From Anaeramoeba flamelloides (lineage: Eukaryota; Metamonada; Anaeramoebidae): 64,000 nucleotides of DNA. The notes under the pieces were generated by a model, which was not told where the DNA came from, made no database searches, and saw only the letters and a list, made by a program, of their open reading frames with translations. The DNA lies in the NCBI GenBank assembly GCA_027625915.1, contig JANTQA010000020.1, positions 992,001 through 1,056,000 of the forward strand, in the 5' to 3' direction. Below are positions 1-12,874 of the stretch, one piece after another. The position numbers and the translations under genes are program-made. Numbering within the stretch: the stretch's first letter is position 1; every line of letters begins with the position of its first letter.

Positions 1-1084
1 TTTTTGTAATACTAGGAAAAGATTGTTTTGGGTTTTTATCTTTAAATTTGGAAAAGGAATTAAAAAAAATTTTTTCAAAATGATTATTTTGAATTGTGAT
101 TCTGAGCAAAAAATGACATAATTTATTCTGCAATAATATTTATAATAGATTTTTTAGAGCTATTTCAGAGCTATTTCAGAGCTATTTCAGCGATATGAGC
201 ACTAATATTATTGGCACCCAATTAGGACATACTTTGATTATAAAGAATAATATGGTGACCATAATCTCTTAATAATTATTTTCAAGACCTAGATAAAAAC
301 TTCAAACATTATTCCTTTTAATTTAACTAAGTTTTTATTAAGATGGTTACTAAAAACAAAAAAAAGAATAAGTCAATAAAGAAAGCTCATATAAATCAAA
401 ATAAATATATCTTTGATTCACCTTGTTGAAATCAAAAATAGTTAATATGATTTTTGTTATTTAACTTATTACCTATGATGGGTACAACTGAAGCAAATTA
501 TAAAAAAATTAACTTTTTTTTAATAAGATAGAATTTATTAATTTCCATTCAACACCATTCCAAACAAACCATACTGGTAACACTTTTAATAAAAAAAAAT
601 TTAGATCAAAATTTTTGATCAGCTTCCAATAGAAATATTCCCAAGATCAACAAAAATATTAAACACTCTGGTTTTCCCAAACATTGTTTATTGTTTGAAT
701 TACCTTTTTAAAAAGGAAACTTTTGTGATTAGCCAAAATCTTCCAATTTTGTTAATTCTTGTTCAAAAAGTTGAATGAAAATTTTGATCCTTTTCTTATG
801 CAAATAGAAGTATTTTGAAACTTAAAAAGAGATTCACAAACTTACTAATATATTAAAATTATAACTTTAAACTTTATAAAAGTAACCTCCTTAATAAACC
901 TAAAAGAGAGTTTTTCTCAAAATATTCTGAGAATAACCAACAGGATCTTCCAAAATCCCTTAATTCAAAACTCAATATTGTTATAGAGGTTATTTTTCTT
1001 AGACCTTGATGAGTTCTTCATTGTCCTCTATACTTTGAACCTTGGAAAAAAATCATTTTTTGACAATTAATTTTTAACAAGAGA
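1..1084. other. Intergenic, with an old repeat end at 1-270
   Basis: Positions 1-270 match the right part of the Fam3 repeat (compare 15285-16052, without its Fam2 insert): both share a run containing TTTGGAAAAGGAATTAAAAA, then AATAATATTTATAATA, then the end motif around GCACTAAT and CACCCAATTA. The window edge cuts the copy. From 271 to the PPIL4 start I see only AT-rich sequence and no supported gene. Confidence 0.6.
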
Positions 1085-4000
1085 ATGTCTGTTTTCCTCG
1101 AAACAACAGAAGGGGACTTGGTAATTGATTTGTTTTCTGAAGAGTCACCAAAAGGGTGTTTAAACTTTCTCAAATTGTGTAAAATCAAATATTACAATCA
1201 ATGCATTTTCCATTTTGTACACAACGGATTTATTATCCAAACAGGTGATCCGACAAATACAGGGAAAGGGGGCAGTTCGGTCTGGGGTGTAATTGAAGGA
1301 GAAAAAAAGCGTTATTTTGAAGATCATTTTTCACCAAAGCTTAAACATAATAAACGCGGGATTGTGACAATGGTGAATAAGGGACCAAACCAAAACGGTT
1401 CACAATTTGCAATTACCGTTCGTGGAACAGATTTAGAGCATCTAGATAATAAAAATATGATAATTGGAATCGTGGAAGAAGGGATTGACATCGTTGAGAA
1501 TATTAGTGAAGCAGTTACGGACGAAAAGGGAAGGCCTTACGAAAATATTCGGTATGTATTAATTTTTTGTTTCTTTTAATTTGTTTTGTTCTTTTCTTTT
1601 CTTTCAATCTGGAAAGAAAAAAAAACCCAAGAGAATAAATTCAACTATTCAAAATACAGCAAAGTACACAACACCTTTTACAATAATTTTTTTTTTCACT
1701 GATTAACTTTGCCCTGACACAGCTTTCGATTATTCTTAATTTTTTTTAAAAACGACATTAATTTTTCAACACGTTATTTCAATTAACAAAAGAAAGTATT
1801 CTCCCAAATCTCATAATGGAAAATTAAAAAATCACTACAGCTATTTTCAAAAAGTGTATACTTTTTTTTTTGATGAGATAGCCAGGATGAATGCTTTACT
1901 AAAGTTTTCTATTTGAATAAATTTAGGATTTTTTTTCTTAAGGGTCTAGTCATTTACCGTGAAAAGGCACCATACTCAAGGGGTGACCTGAGACCAAAAA
2001 GGGTATTGTGAAATAGTCCTTCTTTTGGTTGACAAAATTCAAATAACAAAAAAAAAAATTCCATAGGATTTCTTTGACAAAAAATTTAAACGAAGAAAAA
2101 GAAGAAAAAGAGTTCTAAATTTCAAAAAATCAAAATTTAAAAAAAAAATTTCATCTTTTCTCATTTTCTTTTTCAAAAGAGGTTAAATTTCTTTAATTTA
2201 AAACAAATTGCTTTCTTGTATTTCGCAATCAATTTTATTCGATTTAGTCTGATTTGTGGTTATTTTAAAACCCTCTAAATTTGACCAAGTAAGGATTAGG
2301 TAATAGTCTTTCAATATAAAAATAACTCATTTGAAAAAAGAAAAAAAAGAAAAAAAAAGTCACCAAGATCTCAAAAAGCGCCAAAGAGTGACACTTCAAA
2401 ACTGACATAGTTGTTTTCAGAATTGTAATTCACAACCATTCGAATTGGAAATTGAGTGTCGATCTTTGGCACTTTTTTCTAAAAATGTCCTCATTTTTGG
2501 TTGTTGATTTTTGGAGATCGATCGTACATCATAGGTTGGTTGGTTTTTGATTGGTGTTAGGCCCTCAATAAAATTACTAAAAAGTTTTTTTCCATTTCAG
2601 AATAAAAAATTTCACCGTAATGACTCGACCCTTAAGGAACTAGTCTCTATTAATTTTTTTTTTGACCAATAACTAAATAAGGAATCCTTATCTTGAAATA
2701 TGCATAAAATTGAAAATAGACAGGTTTTTTCAATGTTCGAACTTTTAGTTCTTGTTTTTTTAAAATTCTACAATTCTGCCAAAAAAAGTGACTTTTAAAA
2801 ATTTTTTTTGAAAAAAGATCTTTAACGGATGAGAATTTTTTGATTAATTTTGGATTTAATTATTGTTTCAAAATTAATATTTATTCTCATTTTAAAAACG
2901 AAAAAATAATTTAAAACTAGTGAATATTTTCTCTTTCACTTCTGTTCATCCAACTTGACTCGATAAAGAACTCAATTTGTTTTATCAATAATTACTTTTT
3001 AATAAAAATAGTTCTTATTCTTTTCTTTGATTTTTTTTTGACTCTGACAAAAACTTTTTGAATGATAATTTGGGAATACTTAAAAAAACTTCAAATTCAA
3101 CAAAAACAAAAGAGTGTAAACTCAAAAAGTAGATTCATGAAAAAAAAGAATGATACAAGAAAAGAAAGAAAATCTATTATTTTGAGTAAAGCATATATTG
3201 CATATTTTTTTCGAATCAAACTCTTTTTTCATGCAAATCCAAAAAAAACCTTTTCAGGTTTATTTTTCAAACTATTTTTTGTAGGTCTTCCACAAACACA
3301 ACAATGTTTTGCTTTCTTGCTCATATTTTTTTTTATTTTTTGTATTTTTGCGGAAAAGTTGAAAAAAAGCAACTTTCAAAAAAGTGAAAAAATGGAAAAA
3401 TTTTTTATTTCCATAAAAACAATAACTAAATTTAATGAATGTCATTTATCGAGATTTCATTACTATACAATAAAGTTTTTTACTTTGATTTCAAATCGAA
3501 GTAATTGGCAAAAAAAATTCTCAATCCCTATTAAATTTCCCTAAAAAAATTTAAGAGAGACTAGTCCCTTAAAAGTGCTTTTCTTCAGACTCCAACCTTT
3601 ACTCTCACATTTAAAACTTGAGTCCTCACTTTATTAAAATGAAAAACTTTTGAAAAGTTTTAATTCGGAAAAATACCTTTCATAAAAAAAAGTCGTTACT
3701 TTTTTAAAATGGCTGTATCTGAATTGAAAAAAAATAATATATATAATATATTAAAAAATAATAAGAATAATACCGATATTATTACAAAAAACTATTCATT
3801 ATAAACTCAATTCCAAAAATTGGGGCACACCTTCAAAATCAATTTAATTCCAAGAGAAGTGATATTTGACTCTTAAATAGAAACATTAGATATTAACAAT
3901 CAATGTAAATAATTTTAAAGTTAATTATTTATCATTTTTTTTTCATTTTTTTTTGATTTTTGATTTTTTTTGGATTCTTTTTTTTTTCAAAACTTTTCGA

Positions 4001-6002
4001 AAATCTCAAAATCACTTTAAAATGAAATTTAAAAGTTTTCATTCTGATCACAAAAAAAAAATTTTTTTTTTCTCTCAAAAAGAAAAAAGATTCTTTTTTT
4101 ATCGAGAAAAAATTTTTTTAAAAAAAAATCATGATATGGGGTGCTAGAGCATATTGCCTACAAACAGACCTTATTATCATTAATGGAAGTGTGAATACTG
4201 AATGTATTATTAATGATATTATCAAAAAAATCAAATGTAATTCAACTGGCTAATTCAGAATATGGTGAGTTGAAATGGATTTTCCAAAAGGATTGAGCTT
4301 GTCCACACACTTCAAAAAAAACTCAAACTTACTTAAATCGGGGATGTAATGTTCTGGACCCTTGACCCCCAATTCCACAAATTTAAATCCAATTGGGAAT
4401 TTATGGATACTAAACTGAACAATTGTAACCAAAAAACGAAGAAGAATTTTTAAAATTTTCACTAATGTATGGAATACTTTGAGTTGGGAAACCTAAGAAA
4501 ATTAATAAACTCTATATTTAAAACAATAGATTTAGTTATCAAAAAACAAGCTGAATCTATTAATAGTTTTTATTAATTTTTCTTTCAATAAAAATGGTTT
4601 TTTTGGTAACCGTGTTCCAAAAAAAGGGGCACACTTTTTTTTATTTTTTCTTTTTTATTTTTCGAATTGAATTTTAAATTTACTATAAAATATATAAATA
4701 GTATTAATTAAATATTTTCGGGTCTTTTATTATTTTAATTTTTAAGTATTATTTATTTTGGAGTATATTTTTATTAATGTAATTTTTTTTTATGTACCAT
4801 TTTTTGGAATTGAGTTTATTTATTTTCCATAGTGGGGAATAAACTTATTGTTGATTCTTTAATAAAAACAATATAAATTTTTATTTAGGAATTCGGACAA
4901 ACGTGAGGATGTTAACAACCCCCCTTAAATAATAATAATAATAATATTTATATTGATATATATATATATATATATATATTATTATTATTATTAATTTTTC
5001 ATAAGTTTGCGCTCTAACATAATAATTCCATCTCTAATAATACAAAAATAAAAAAAAAAATTTGTGAAAAACTAAATAATTAACATTATACATACTTATC
5101 TCTTAATATTATCAAAATCTTAATAAAGAATACTCAATACTGAAATACTTGAAGATCCCTTTGATGATCCAGATGGGCTAGTTATCCCAAAAGTGCAGGA
5201 GGAAACGGAGATTAAAAAGGAATCTGGAAGGCTTGAAAAGGAAGAAATTATACAATTGACTGAAAAGAAGGTAACTGTTGAAGAAAAAGAAAAAGAAAGT
5301 ATCAAAAGTAATTCTGATCTTTTAACAATTCTTGGAGATTTGCCTGACAGCAACATCACGCCACCCGAGAATGTACTGTTTGTTTGCAAATTGAATCCTA
5401 TTACTGAAGATGAAGATTTGGAAATAATATTTTCAAGATATGGGAAAGTATTATCTTGTGAAATTGTCCGTGAGAGAGAAACGAACAGTAGCCTGGGATA
5501 TGCTTTTATTGAATATGAAAAAAAGGAACAGGCAGAGAGAGCCTATGTAAAATTAAATAATGTGCTCATTGATGATCGAAGAATAAAAGTTGATTTTAGT
5601 CAATCAGTTTCAAAACAAATTTACCAAAATAATAGAAAAAGAATGTTTCAGCAAAGCCAAGTAATTGAATCAAAAAATGGTGGCAAGCTCATTTCACTTG
5701 GTGTGCATAATTTAAACCCTTTCATGCAACAACAAAAAAAACCGCAACAGCAATTGCAAAAAAAAAAAAAAACAAATGATAAATTTGTTTTAAAAAAGTC
5801 CGCAAAAGTTTGGAGCTCTGGTACAAATTTTGTTTTTGGAATGGAATCAGTAAATGTTCCGCAAGTAAAAGAAATAATATCAGAATCCAAAACGAAAACC
5901 AAACACAGGCATAAACACAGGCATAAACATAAGCATAAGCACCCACACAAACGAAAACATAAGCACAGCCATACCAAAGAAAAAGAAAAAAAATTAATTT
6001 GA
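1085..6002 (+). CDS. PPIL4: PPIL4: cyclophilin-like peptidyl-prolyl isomerase with RRM
   Basis: Two exons, 1085-1551 and 5129-6002, give a 446-residue protein. Exon 1 ends in CG before GTATGT at 1552. Exon 2 follows AG at 5127-5128 and its first base completes an Arg codon, giving ENIR-ILNTEILEDPFDDP, which follows human PPIL4 (DIRINHTVILDDPFDDP). Residues 1-160 are a cyclophilin domain of the PPIL4 type (MSVFLETTEGDLVIDL, CLNFLKLCKIKYYN, FIIQTGDPTNTG, NGSQFAIT). Residues about 236-315 are an RRM (ENVLFVCKLNPITEDEDLEI; RNP1 LGYAFIEY; VLIDDRRIKVDFSQS). The C-terminal tail is a His/Lys-alternating stretch, as in basic tails of nuclear splicing proteins. PPIL4 is a spliceosome-associated nuclear protein. 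The 3577-bp intron is full of transposon remains. Exon 2 alone looks like an independent RRM gene, so gene finders may split this locus in two. Stop is TGA. Confidence 0.9.
1937..2637. repeat. Fam12 element with ~28-bp inverted ends
   Basis: The left end 1937-1965 (CTTAAGGGTCTAGTCATTTA and on) and the reverse complement of 2610-2637 (CTTAAGGGTCGAGTCATTAC and on) match at nearly every base. Size is about 700 bp. No transposase is visible, so it is probably a non-autonomous DNA element. Confidence 0.65.
2631..3574. repeat. Second inverted-end element abutting the previous one
   Basis: The left end at 2631-2663 (CCTTAAGGAACTAGTCTCTA) and the reverse complement of 3543-3574 (CTTTTAAGGGACTAGTCTCT) form an inverted pair. 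It shares the bases 2631-2637 with the right end of the 1937-2637 element, and the outermost ends (1937 and 3574) also resemble each other. One 1.64-kb compound element is therefore an alternative reading. Confidence 0.5.
3804..4816 (+). mobile_element. Fam1: degraded Tc1/mariner transposon
   Basis: The ends AACTCAATTCCAAAAATTGG (3804) and, on the opposite strand, AACTCAATTCCAAAAAATGG (4816) are inverted and are flanked by TA on both sides, the target duplication typical of Tc1/mariner. Plus-strand translation of about 4130-4240 reads MIWGARAYCLQTDLIIINGS, matching the MVWGAI..GKTDLVFIDGT block of Tc1 transposases. Around 4260-4430 a broken frame reads HTSKKTQTYLN, NVLDP and KNEEEF, matching the CHTSKKTQTYL...NVLDWP...NEEEL blocks. 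Stops and frame changes show it is inactive. Its right 57% recurs, inverted and nearly identical, at 63433-64000. The minus-strand frame at 4250-4462 is a shadow of this transposase. Confidence 0.85.
4928..4993. repeat. (AAT)n/(TA)n microsatellite in PPIL4 intron
   Basis: AAT units, then TA units, then ATT units in one uninterrupted stretch. Being self-complementary, it could fold into a hairpin. Confidence 0.9.
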
Positions 6003-8992
6003 AATAATCTTAATATAATTCCTTATTAAGGTAATAAAAGTAATTTCTTCAAATAAAATAAAAAGATAATTTTTACTTTTATACATGTAACACTTTAGAG
6101 ATTTTGATCAAACGATATTATTATTATTATTACTATTACTATTATTATTATTATTATATCATAACTTTTCATTTATTCACAAAATTAATATACACAATTG
6201 TAAATAACTTACCTTTCTAAATATATGTTATTCGTGGATAAACAGAAGATCATTGACAAAATAATTTTATTTGGGAATAATCTTGAAAAAAATAGAATCA
6301 ATTTTTTTATATATCATTGAATTATGATCCCATCACATTACGATAAAGATAATTCAATTTTTTTCTCTTTGTTGATATTCTTTTTATCTAAAAAAAAATT
6401 ATTTATACTATTCATTTCAAATAAAAATAAAAATTAAATAATTAAAATTTTTCCTTTTTATATTGAATTTTATTTGTGAAAAAAAAATTGTTTTTTCTGA
6501 ATAAAAATATAAACAAACTAAAATTCATAAATTTTTTATACATTTAAAACATTGCAAAATAATAACAATATTAATAAATTATCAATTTTATTATTATGAT
6601 TTATTACTCTTTTTCTTTATTTAAAAAAAATATAGTCTTTACAAGATATCTAAAAAATGTTAATAGATGACTAAAATTAAATTATGAAAGGATCATTGAT
6701 AGAAATAAACTTTCAATTACAAAAAAGATATATATATATGTATATTATAGATTTTGGAATTAATCCCAATAATGATAAAACTAAAAAAAAAATAAATTAG
6801 AAAAGTAATTTTATATCATGGTATTTGACTAAAGAAAAAAAAAGTCATTTATAAATTAACTTTGATAAAGTTAAAACAAATAAGAAAAAAATAATCAATA
6901 TTTTCAAACAGAATATTTTTCTAATGGATTAAAAATTGAGTTTTTTAAAGATGTATAATATAGTCAAATATTATAAGGATTAGAAATATTTGATCTGAAA
7001 AAATATATTTTAAAGATATTTGATACTTGGATCAATAAAAAAAAAATCATTAAATATTTGTTAATAAACTCACACACTCCGAGTCTATTTATCAAACTGA
7101 TGCAAAACTTGATTCTGTTAGAATAAAAACATATAAGAAGATTTAAATTAGTAGAAAAATGAAAAATATTTGATTTCAATGAATTGATCAGATATTTTTC
7201 TTTTATAAAAAAGGAATTTGAAAATATTAATTCGAAATCACAAAATTTAAAACAACTAGAAATTCAACTTGGAATTTACAGAATTAAAATTTTTGAAAAT
7301 ATATCAAGTGTAAAAATCATATTTGTGATCAGTTTCTAACAAATAAGAAGAAAATTTAAGATATTTTCGGTTTATTTCTAAAATTAAAAAAAAACCTAAG
7401 AGCAAATATGGCGGGTTATTATCCCTTCCTTCAATAATAAAAAAAAATTATTTTTTTTTTTTTCATTGAATTTTTTATTTTAAAATATTTTGTGTACTAA
7501 TATTTGTTAATTGAATTTATTGATATTGAGACTTTTCTTTTTGTTTTCTTAATAGAAGGTTTTTTTGGATCCTTTTTTAAATTTTTTTTTTTTTGTTTTC
7601 CCTTTTTAAGTAGTCAAAGTTGAAAAAACAATCTTTGATTAAAAAGATAAAGATAAGTAAAAATACCATGATGGTATGTCTTTTAAAGGTTATTTTCGTA
7701 CTTTAAAAATTATAATTGTTGCTATTTTTCTGTGGAAGGTGAGGAAAAGACAATCTGTAAACTCTTTACGAAAATTGTTATTCTTTTTTTTTTAAATTTG
7801 ATTTTATTTTATTATCTAATTTGAAATAATATCCTACTTTAAGATGTTCAGAATCATTAATCAGTGAATTAATGATGAAATTTATATATTAGTTTTTGTT
7901 TTTTTTTAATAAAAAATTCAATTTGTTATTTGAATTACATCTGTTTGAAGGGTTGGAATGAAAATTTAAAGAAAAAAAATATTTTGAAATTTCAAAAATG
8001 AATTCGCATTTTAAGCATTTCTGATTTATTATTTTTACATTTGAATTTTATATTGATTTGTTTGAGCCTTTAATCCATATTCTTGGTATTCGGTGATATT
8101 GTAAAAAAGAAGGTTTTTCCCCAAGAAGTAGGATGAAAAATCGAAAATTCAAAAATTGGTCATTTTCGTAATTACTTTGACATAATTAGAATCAAGTTTT
8201 TCTCAAGGACTGGCAAAATTATTAAGATTAAATATTTAGAGTAATCTCTGAAAAGTAATTTAAGAGATTTAAATTTTCCTTAAAAAGTAACTTTTTACTC
8301 ATTTTTTCCACTCTTTACAATCAAAAATACAATCTTTGATTTTGAATACATTCTACTTGAAGTATCTGGATGTAATTGAAATTAAAATAATCAAAGTTAA
8401 ACTCCACACTTTCTAAAATTGTTTTAGTCTCCATTTGGATTCATATTATGCTGAAAAAATTCAATGATTTTGATCAGTTTTAGGAATTTTGCTAATTAAA
8501 ATTATAATTTTTCAAAAAAAAAAAAATGTATACTTTTTTTTCGCAACTTTGATAGTCTTAAAAAAAATAAAACGAACAAAACAAATTCATATGGATTAAA
8601 ATTCAGGGAAATTTATTTTTTTTACTTTTACCAAGATTTTTTTTTGACTAAAAACATCTCGCATTCTTGTTCCAATCATTTCTCAATAGTTGTTGTGTTT
8701 TCTTTTCTATTTCCTTTTTGTGGAAATGGACAATTGTTAAATGGCTTTCTTTAATTAAACAAGAAAATTAAAGATAAAAAAGTAAAAAATGATTCAATAG
8801 AAGATTGTATGGCTTTATTTAAGTTATGTTTTCTCTTTCTCTTTCTGAAATAGGTTTAGGAGAGAAAAAAAAGAAAAATAAAAAAAAAAAATCAATTTCT
8901 ATTCCATAAACATAACAAATTTGATAATTGTAAACTCTTTACTTTTTGAAAAAAATCAATAAATGGATCAATAGTCGGTAAAGAAAGATGAG
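6003..8992. other. Intergenic between PPIL4 and AMMECR1
   Basis: Convergent intergenic region: PPIL4 ends on plus and AMMECR1 ends on minus. It contains an ATT microsatellite near 6118-6158, a stretch at 7363-7400 resembling one arm of the hairpin at 41793-41866, and a diverged Fam5 copy at about 7612-8557. Nothing else is supported. Confidence 0.6.
7612..8557 (+). repeat. Fam5 copy (diverged)
   Basis: Positions 8030-8480 align with 43970-44400 over about 450 bp. Shared strings include AAATTGGTCATTTTC, TTTTTCTCAAG, TTTTTACTCATTT and ATTTTGATCA, in the same order and spacing. The outer ends carry a weak inverted match (TAGTCAAAGTTG near 7614 and CAACTTTGATAGT near 8544). No coding capacity was seen. 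Confidence 0.55.
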
Positions 8993-9574
8993 TTAATTCT
9001 TTTTGATATAATCTAAATATTCTTGATAGGTGCAATCAATTTTTGAAGATTGGTATCTTTCAACTTTAATCTCGTTTTTGAGGTTTTTGTTTATGCTCCC
9101 AGTAAATCCTGCTTTCCTTACGAGGTTTTTGATTGTCAATTCTTTGTCGTTGTTAAAATGATCTGACGCAACCTCTGGAAGAAAGGTTCCACGATAGCCA
9201 CGGAATTGGATTGTGATCCCATGTAAACCAGGCTCCCAATCTAAGTAATTTTCTGCGTTTTCAAAGTTTGTTAGAAGTGAGACAAAACATCTCATATTTG
9301 GTATTTCAGATCTTTCCACGGGCATAAACCTTGAATCCCTGAAGGCAGAAATCTTTGCAAACTCTTTCAAACCGGTTTCAAGTGGTTGCTTAGAAAAGGT
9401 ACCAATGCAGCCACGAAGAGTATAATCATTGTTCTTTTTTATCTTCCAAGTGACAAAGAGTGGCGCCTTCACACCTTGGAGAAGAATTTTAAAAGGTGAT
9501 CTTTTTTCAAAATGCGACACAATGCTATCAAAGCAATAATAGCACATTTCCTTGGTTGCTTTTAATTCGGTCAT
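8993..9574 (-). CDS. AMMECR1: AMMECR1 family protein
   Basis: Single exon, 193 residues from the Met at 9574 (MTELKATKEMCYYCFD). The frame stays open to 9610, but homology starts at this second Met. The whole protein is one AMMECR1 domain: EMCYYCFD, PLFVTWKI, the signature LRGCIGTF (residues 53-60), SAFRDSRF, CFVSLLTNFENAENYLDWEPG LHGI, TFLPEVA, IKNLVRKAGF, VERYQSSK and a final TYQEYLDYI. Human AMMECR1 has the same order, with a longer N-terminal extension that is absent here. The molecular function of the family is not firmly known; it is near-universal in eukaryotes and archaea. The gene is less AT-rich than the surrounding DNA and has no intron. It stands alone, with repeat-rich spacers on both sides. 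Confidence 0.95.
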   Translation of the reverse strand: MTELKATKEMCYYCFDSIVSHFEKRSPFKILLQGVKAPLFVTWKIKKNNDYTLRGCIGTFSKQPLETGLKEFAKISAFRDSRFMPVERSEIPNMRCFVSLLTNFENAENYLDWEPGLHGITIQFRGYRGTFLPEVASDHFNNDKELTIKNLVRKAGFTGSINKNLKNEIKVERYQSSKIDCTYQEYLDYIKKN

Positions 9575-11261
9575 TGAATTGAATAAAAAGAATTTAAAAA
9601 GTAAACACAAAATACAAAAAATGAAAAGAAATATTACTAAAGCACTTCAAAAACTCTCTTGACTTGAACAACCCTTTTCCCTTCTAAAATGGTTTTCCAT
9701 TTTAGTAGTGTTGGAAAGTATTTGAGAGTTTGAAAATTGTCTTCGAGTGTTTGCAATGTTTGAAAAAAGACTTGAAACTTATCAAGATCTTGAGAATTTT
9801 GCAATGATAAATTTGAGAGATGTTGGAATCTTTTCTGTTCTTTATTTTTGGCTGGCTCTCATAATGTGTGTTTTCTGGTTTTTAGATTTCTTCTTTGGTT
9901 TTTATTATTTTGAATAGTTTATCTGAATTAGAGAAATGACACAAGGTTAGGTTGGTAATTTCACAAGAAGGGTGAACTCAAAAACCAGACACCTTTCACC
10001 AAGAATTACATTAAATTTCAGATCGGAAGATTATTAGTGTTTTTCTGAAGCAGAAAAATATTAGAAACAAAATTCTTTGCAAGAAAAAGGAAAAATAATT
10101 TCCGAATTTAAAAAAGAAAAACTTTTTTATTTCATTGATCACAATTTGGATTATATGATAAGAATATGCTTTAAAAGTTTTTTCAAAAAGAATGGGTTCA
10201 CTTAAACAATACCCATCAATCAAACAGAGAAGATCCAATTATAAGGTCATTGATAAGAAGTATTTGTTGTTTGTTAAGTATATTTTTTTTTCTCTTATTT
10301 GAATCAAGAAAACTCAAAGTTCCTTGTTTGCCGAAGGTCCATAAACCAAATAAGAATAAATATTCCAAAAGACAATATATTTACTAATTTTTTTTTTTTA
10401 AATAATTTTAATTGAAACAACATTTTCTGAAATAAGGTGTTATATGATCACATAGAGTTGTGTTTCAGATAATTGTTAAAAAAATATTTGCTTTAATGAT
10501 AATTCAATTTTTCATCAGTGAGTTTTTGGTCGATGATTACCAAATATTAGTAAAATATGATTACTTTTTTTTTATAATCAAACCAAAATTCAATTAGGTG
10601 ACTATTGATTGTTTTAAAAGATTAAACAATATAATAATTGATAAAGGAAAAAAAAAATTAACTTTTTCTTAATTTTTTTTGGTTTATTTTTGGATAAATT
10701 AAAGATAAAATAAAAAAAAATTATTTGGTAAATAGAATGTCTGCAATTTCCCTTTAAAGTTGATTTACATGTGGTTATTTAGGACATTTAAAGAGTAATT
10801 TTATCAAAATATTACCAATTTTTCTATTAAATTCTAAAAAAAGAATTATAGCTATATCAAATAAATAATTTTATTACAGTTGTTTAAATAATATCCTTAT
10901 AAATATGTATAAACCGAATTTCCAAATTGGTGGCAAAACTTTATTATTATTATTATTTTCTTTTTTCATTTGTCTTTCAAAAAATAAAATGATTACCCTA
11001 TATTTTTATTTTTTGAGTCTATATTGGTTATTAGATCTAAATAACTTTATTAAAATAAATTGTTATTAAAAAAAAAAAAAACAATTAAATAAATTTATTT
11101 CGGATGAAAAATCGGCAACTATTTTGGAATTTAGTTTAGTTATTAATTTTTTGAGTTAATTTATAATTCAAAGGGAATTTTCTTTTTAAGTATTATATTT
11201 TAGTTAAAAATTTTCAAACGAAAACGGTTCTAGTTGAAAAAATTATTCTTTAATAATTACC

Positions 11262-11861
11262 GTATTTCCATTAAAAGTTATACATATTTGTTTACATTTC
11301 ATCAAAATTCCACCTTTTTATTGGTTCTATTCTTTAAATAGTAATAGGAAATTAAGTTTAATATTGATACTAATTGAATCGAAAACTATTATTTTTATAT
11401 CAAAATATTTTCTCTAAAATATTTCTAAAAAAATGAAAAAAAAAAAAAATTGAACTTTTTTGGAAAAACAATATATAACCAATTTCAATAAAAAAAATTG
11501 GCAATATAAGAAGAAAATGTATGATTTTTTAAACAATAAAATACATTTTTAAGAGATTACTTCAGTTAAATATTTTGTTGGGATTAATTCCCCAATGAAA
11601 AATACTTTTTTCTAACAAAAAGAAAAAAAAATATACCAATTTTCATCCTTAAAAAATATCATACAAAAGTGTTGACAGATATTTTTTATCTTTTTATTAC
11701 AAAAAATTTAATATCTTAAAAACAAAAAAAAAAATTGATTTTTATGAAGGATCAATAGATTATAAATATTAATTTTCTATATTTAAATAGTTTTATTATT
11801 GTTGAGTTTAGAAAAGATATTTTAAAAATAAATTTGCCTTACTTTTTTGGAAATAGCTCAA
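11262..11861 (+). repeat. Fam4 copy, nearly complete
   Basis: It starts with TACCGTATTTCCATTAAAAG and ends with CTTACTTTTTTGGAAATAGC, matching the inverted ends of the copies at 48054 and 57968. Internal landmarks are in the same order: TTAAGTTTAATATT, AAACAATAAAATAC, AAAAAATATCA, TTTAATATCTT, and ATTTTAAAATAAATTTGCC. It is more diverged than the copies at 48 and 58 kb. Confidence 0.75.
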
Positions 11862-12455
11862 TTACAATAACAACAATATTTGAATTTTATTTATAAGCAC
11901 AGTGTTAAACTAACACACCTCATTTAACTTTGATTGAAGAAAATAAGAAATTTATTAAATTTATTTTTTTTTTTTTTTTTTGAGGGGGGATTGATTCTTG
12001 GATGATTTTTTGTTATAAAAGAGTATTTTAACAAGTTATTTTAAAAAAAATTGTTATAATGGGTCTACTTATAAATTATGAGCAATACTTTCTTTCACAT
12101 TGTTAAAAATCTAAAAGATAATTTTTATTGATAATAATTTTGATTTTTTTCAAAAAATTTTATTTTTTGTATATTTAAGGATTGGGTTTTCCCGTTAAAA
12201 CAATGAAATTATCGTTAAAACACTCTTGTAAGATATTCTATAATTTTAGTTAATTTTATCACCTCGAATTTATTTTTAAAAAAATATAAAATTTTCAACA
12301 ATTCCTTCGATTTACACAATTTTACCTTTCTGAGATCCTTTCAAAATTTGATTTTACAATTTCATAATATCCATTTCAAATCTATAAACTTAAAAAATTC
12401 CTCAAGCAGTTCTAAATATTATTTACATTGGTGCAAATAATCAGTGATTTTTTAT

Positions 12456-12874
12456 TTTAACCCATTACTAAAATTTAAATCCTGCAAAAAATATTGGTTG
12501 GGTGTAGAAATAACAGAAAGATTTCAAAGGGATGAAAACAGTATATAAACAAGTAATAGGGTTCTTAAAATAAATTTTAAAAAAGAATTATGAAGATATT
12601 GAAAGATTAAAAAGTTAATTTTTAGAATACAAACAAAAAGAGTAGTGAAATTTCATTTTTTGAATTTTTATAAAACAATCATTTAATCTCAGAAATTTTG
12701 TAAATATGATGAAATATTTGAAACAAAAGCATTTAATATTATTGACCCATATCGATTAATCAAAGATCTAACCTCTAAAGTCAATTTGAATCTGAATCAA
12801 GAATATATGTGGTTCTTATATCAAATAGCCAGTCTGAAAAAAAAACACGAGTTAAATTTTAGTAATGGGTTAAA
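12456..12874. repeat. 419-bp element with perfect 23-bp inverted ends
   Basis: 12456-12478 (TTTAACCCATTACTAAAATT plus TAA) is the exact reverse complement of 12852-12874. No second copy was recognised in the window. Its right half is an open frame (see 12690-12955), so it may be a decayed element or a chance arrangement around an exon. Confidence 0.5.

Larger units (their letters stand above)
1552..5128 (+). other. Giant PPIL4 intron (3577 bp)
   Basis: The intron runs from GTATGT to TAATAAAG. It holds a nested-looking inverted-repeat element at 1937-3574, a degraded Tc1/mariner element at 3804-4816, and an AT microsatellite near 4928-4993. The only long reading frame (3062-3544, +) is Phe/Lys-rich with no recognisable domain and lies inside the repeat; I do not regard it as a gene. 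Confidence 0.8.

Noticed and set aside
3062-3544. 160-codon plus-strand frame in the PPIL4 intron
   Set aside because: Phe/Lys-rich, shows no domain, and is fully inside an inverted-end repeat; long A/T-only stretches open such frames easily.
4250-4462. 70-codon minus-strand frame repeated at 63787-63999
   Set aside because: Conserved only because the repeat is; it is antisense to the Tc1 transposase DDE region, where real homology lies on the other strand.
5648-5977. Cys/Leu-rich minus-strand frames over PPIL4 exon 2
   Set aside because: Shadow of the His/Lys-alternating tail of PPIL4.
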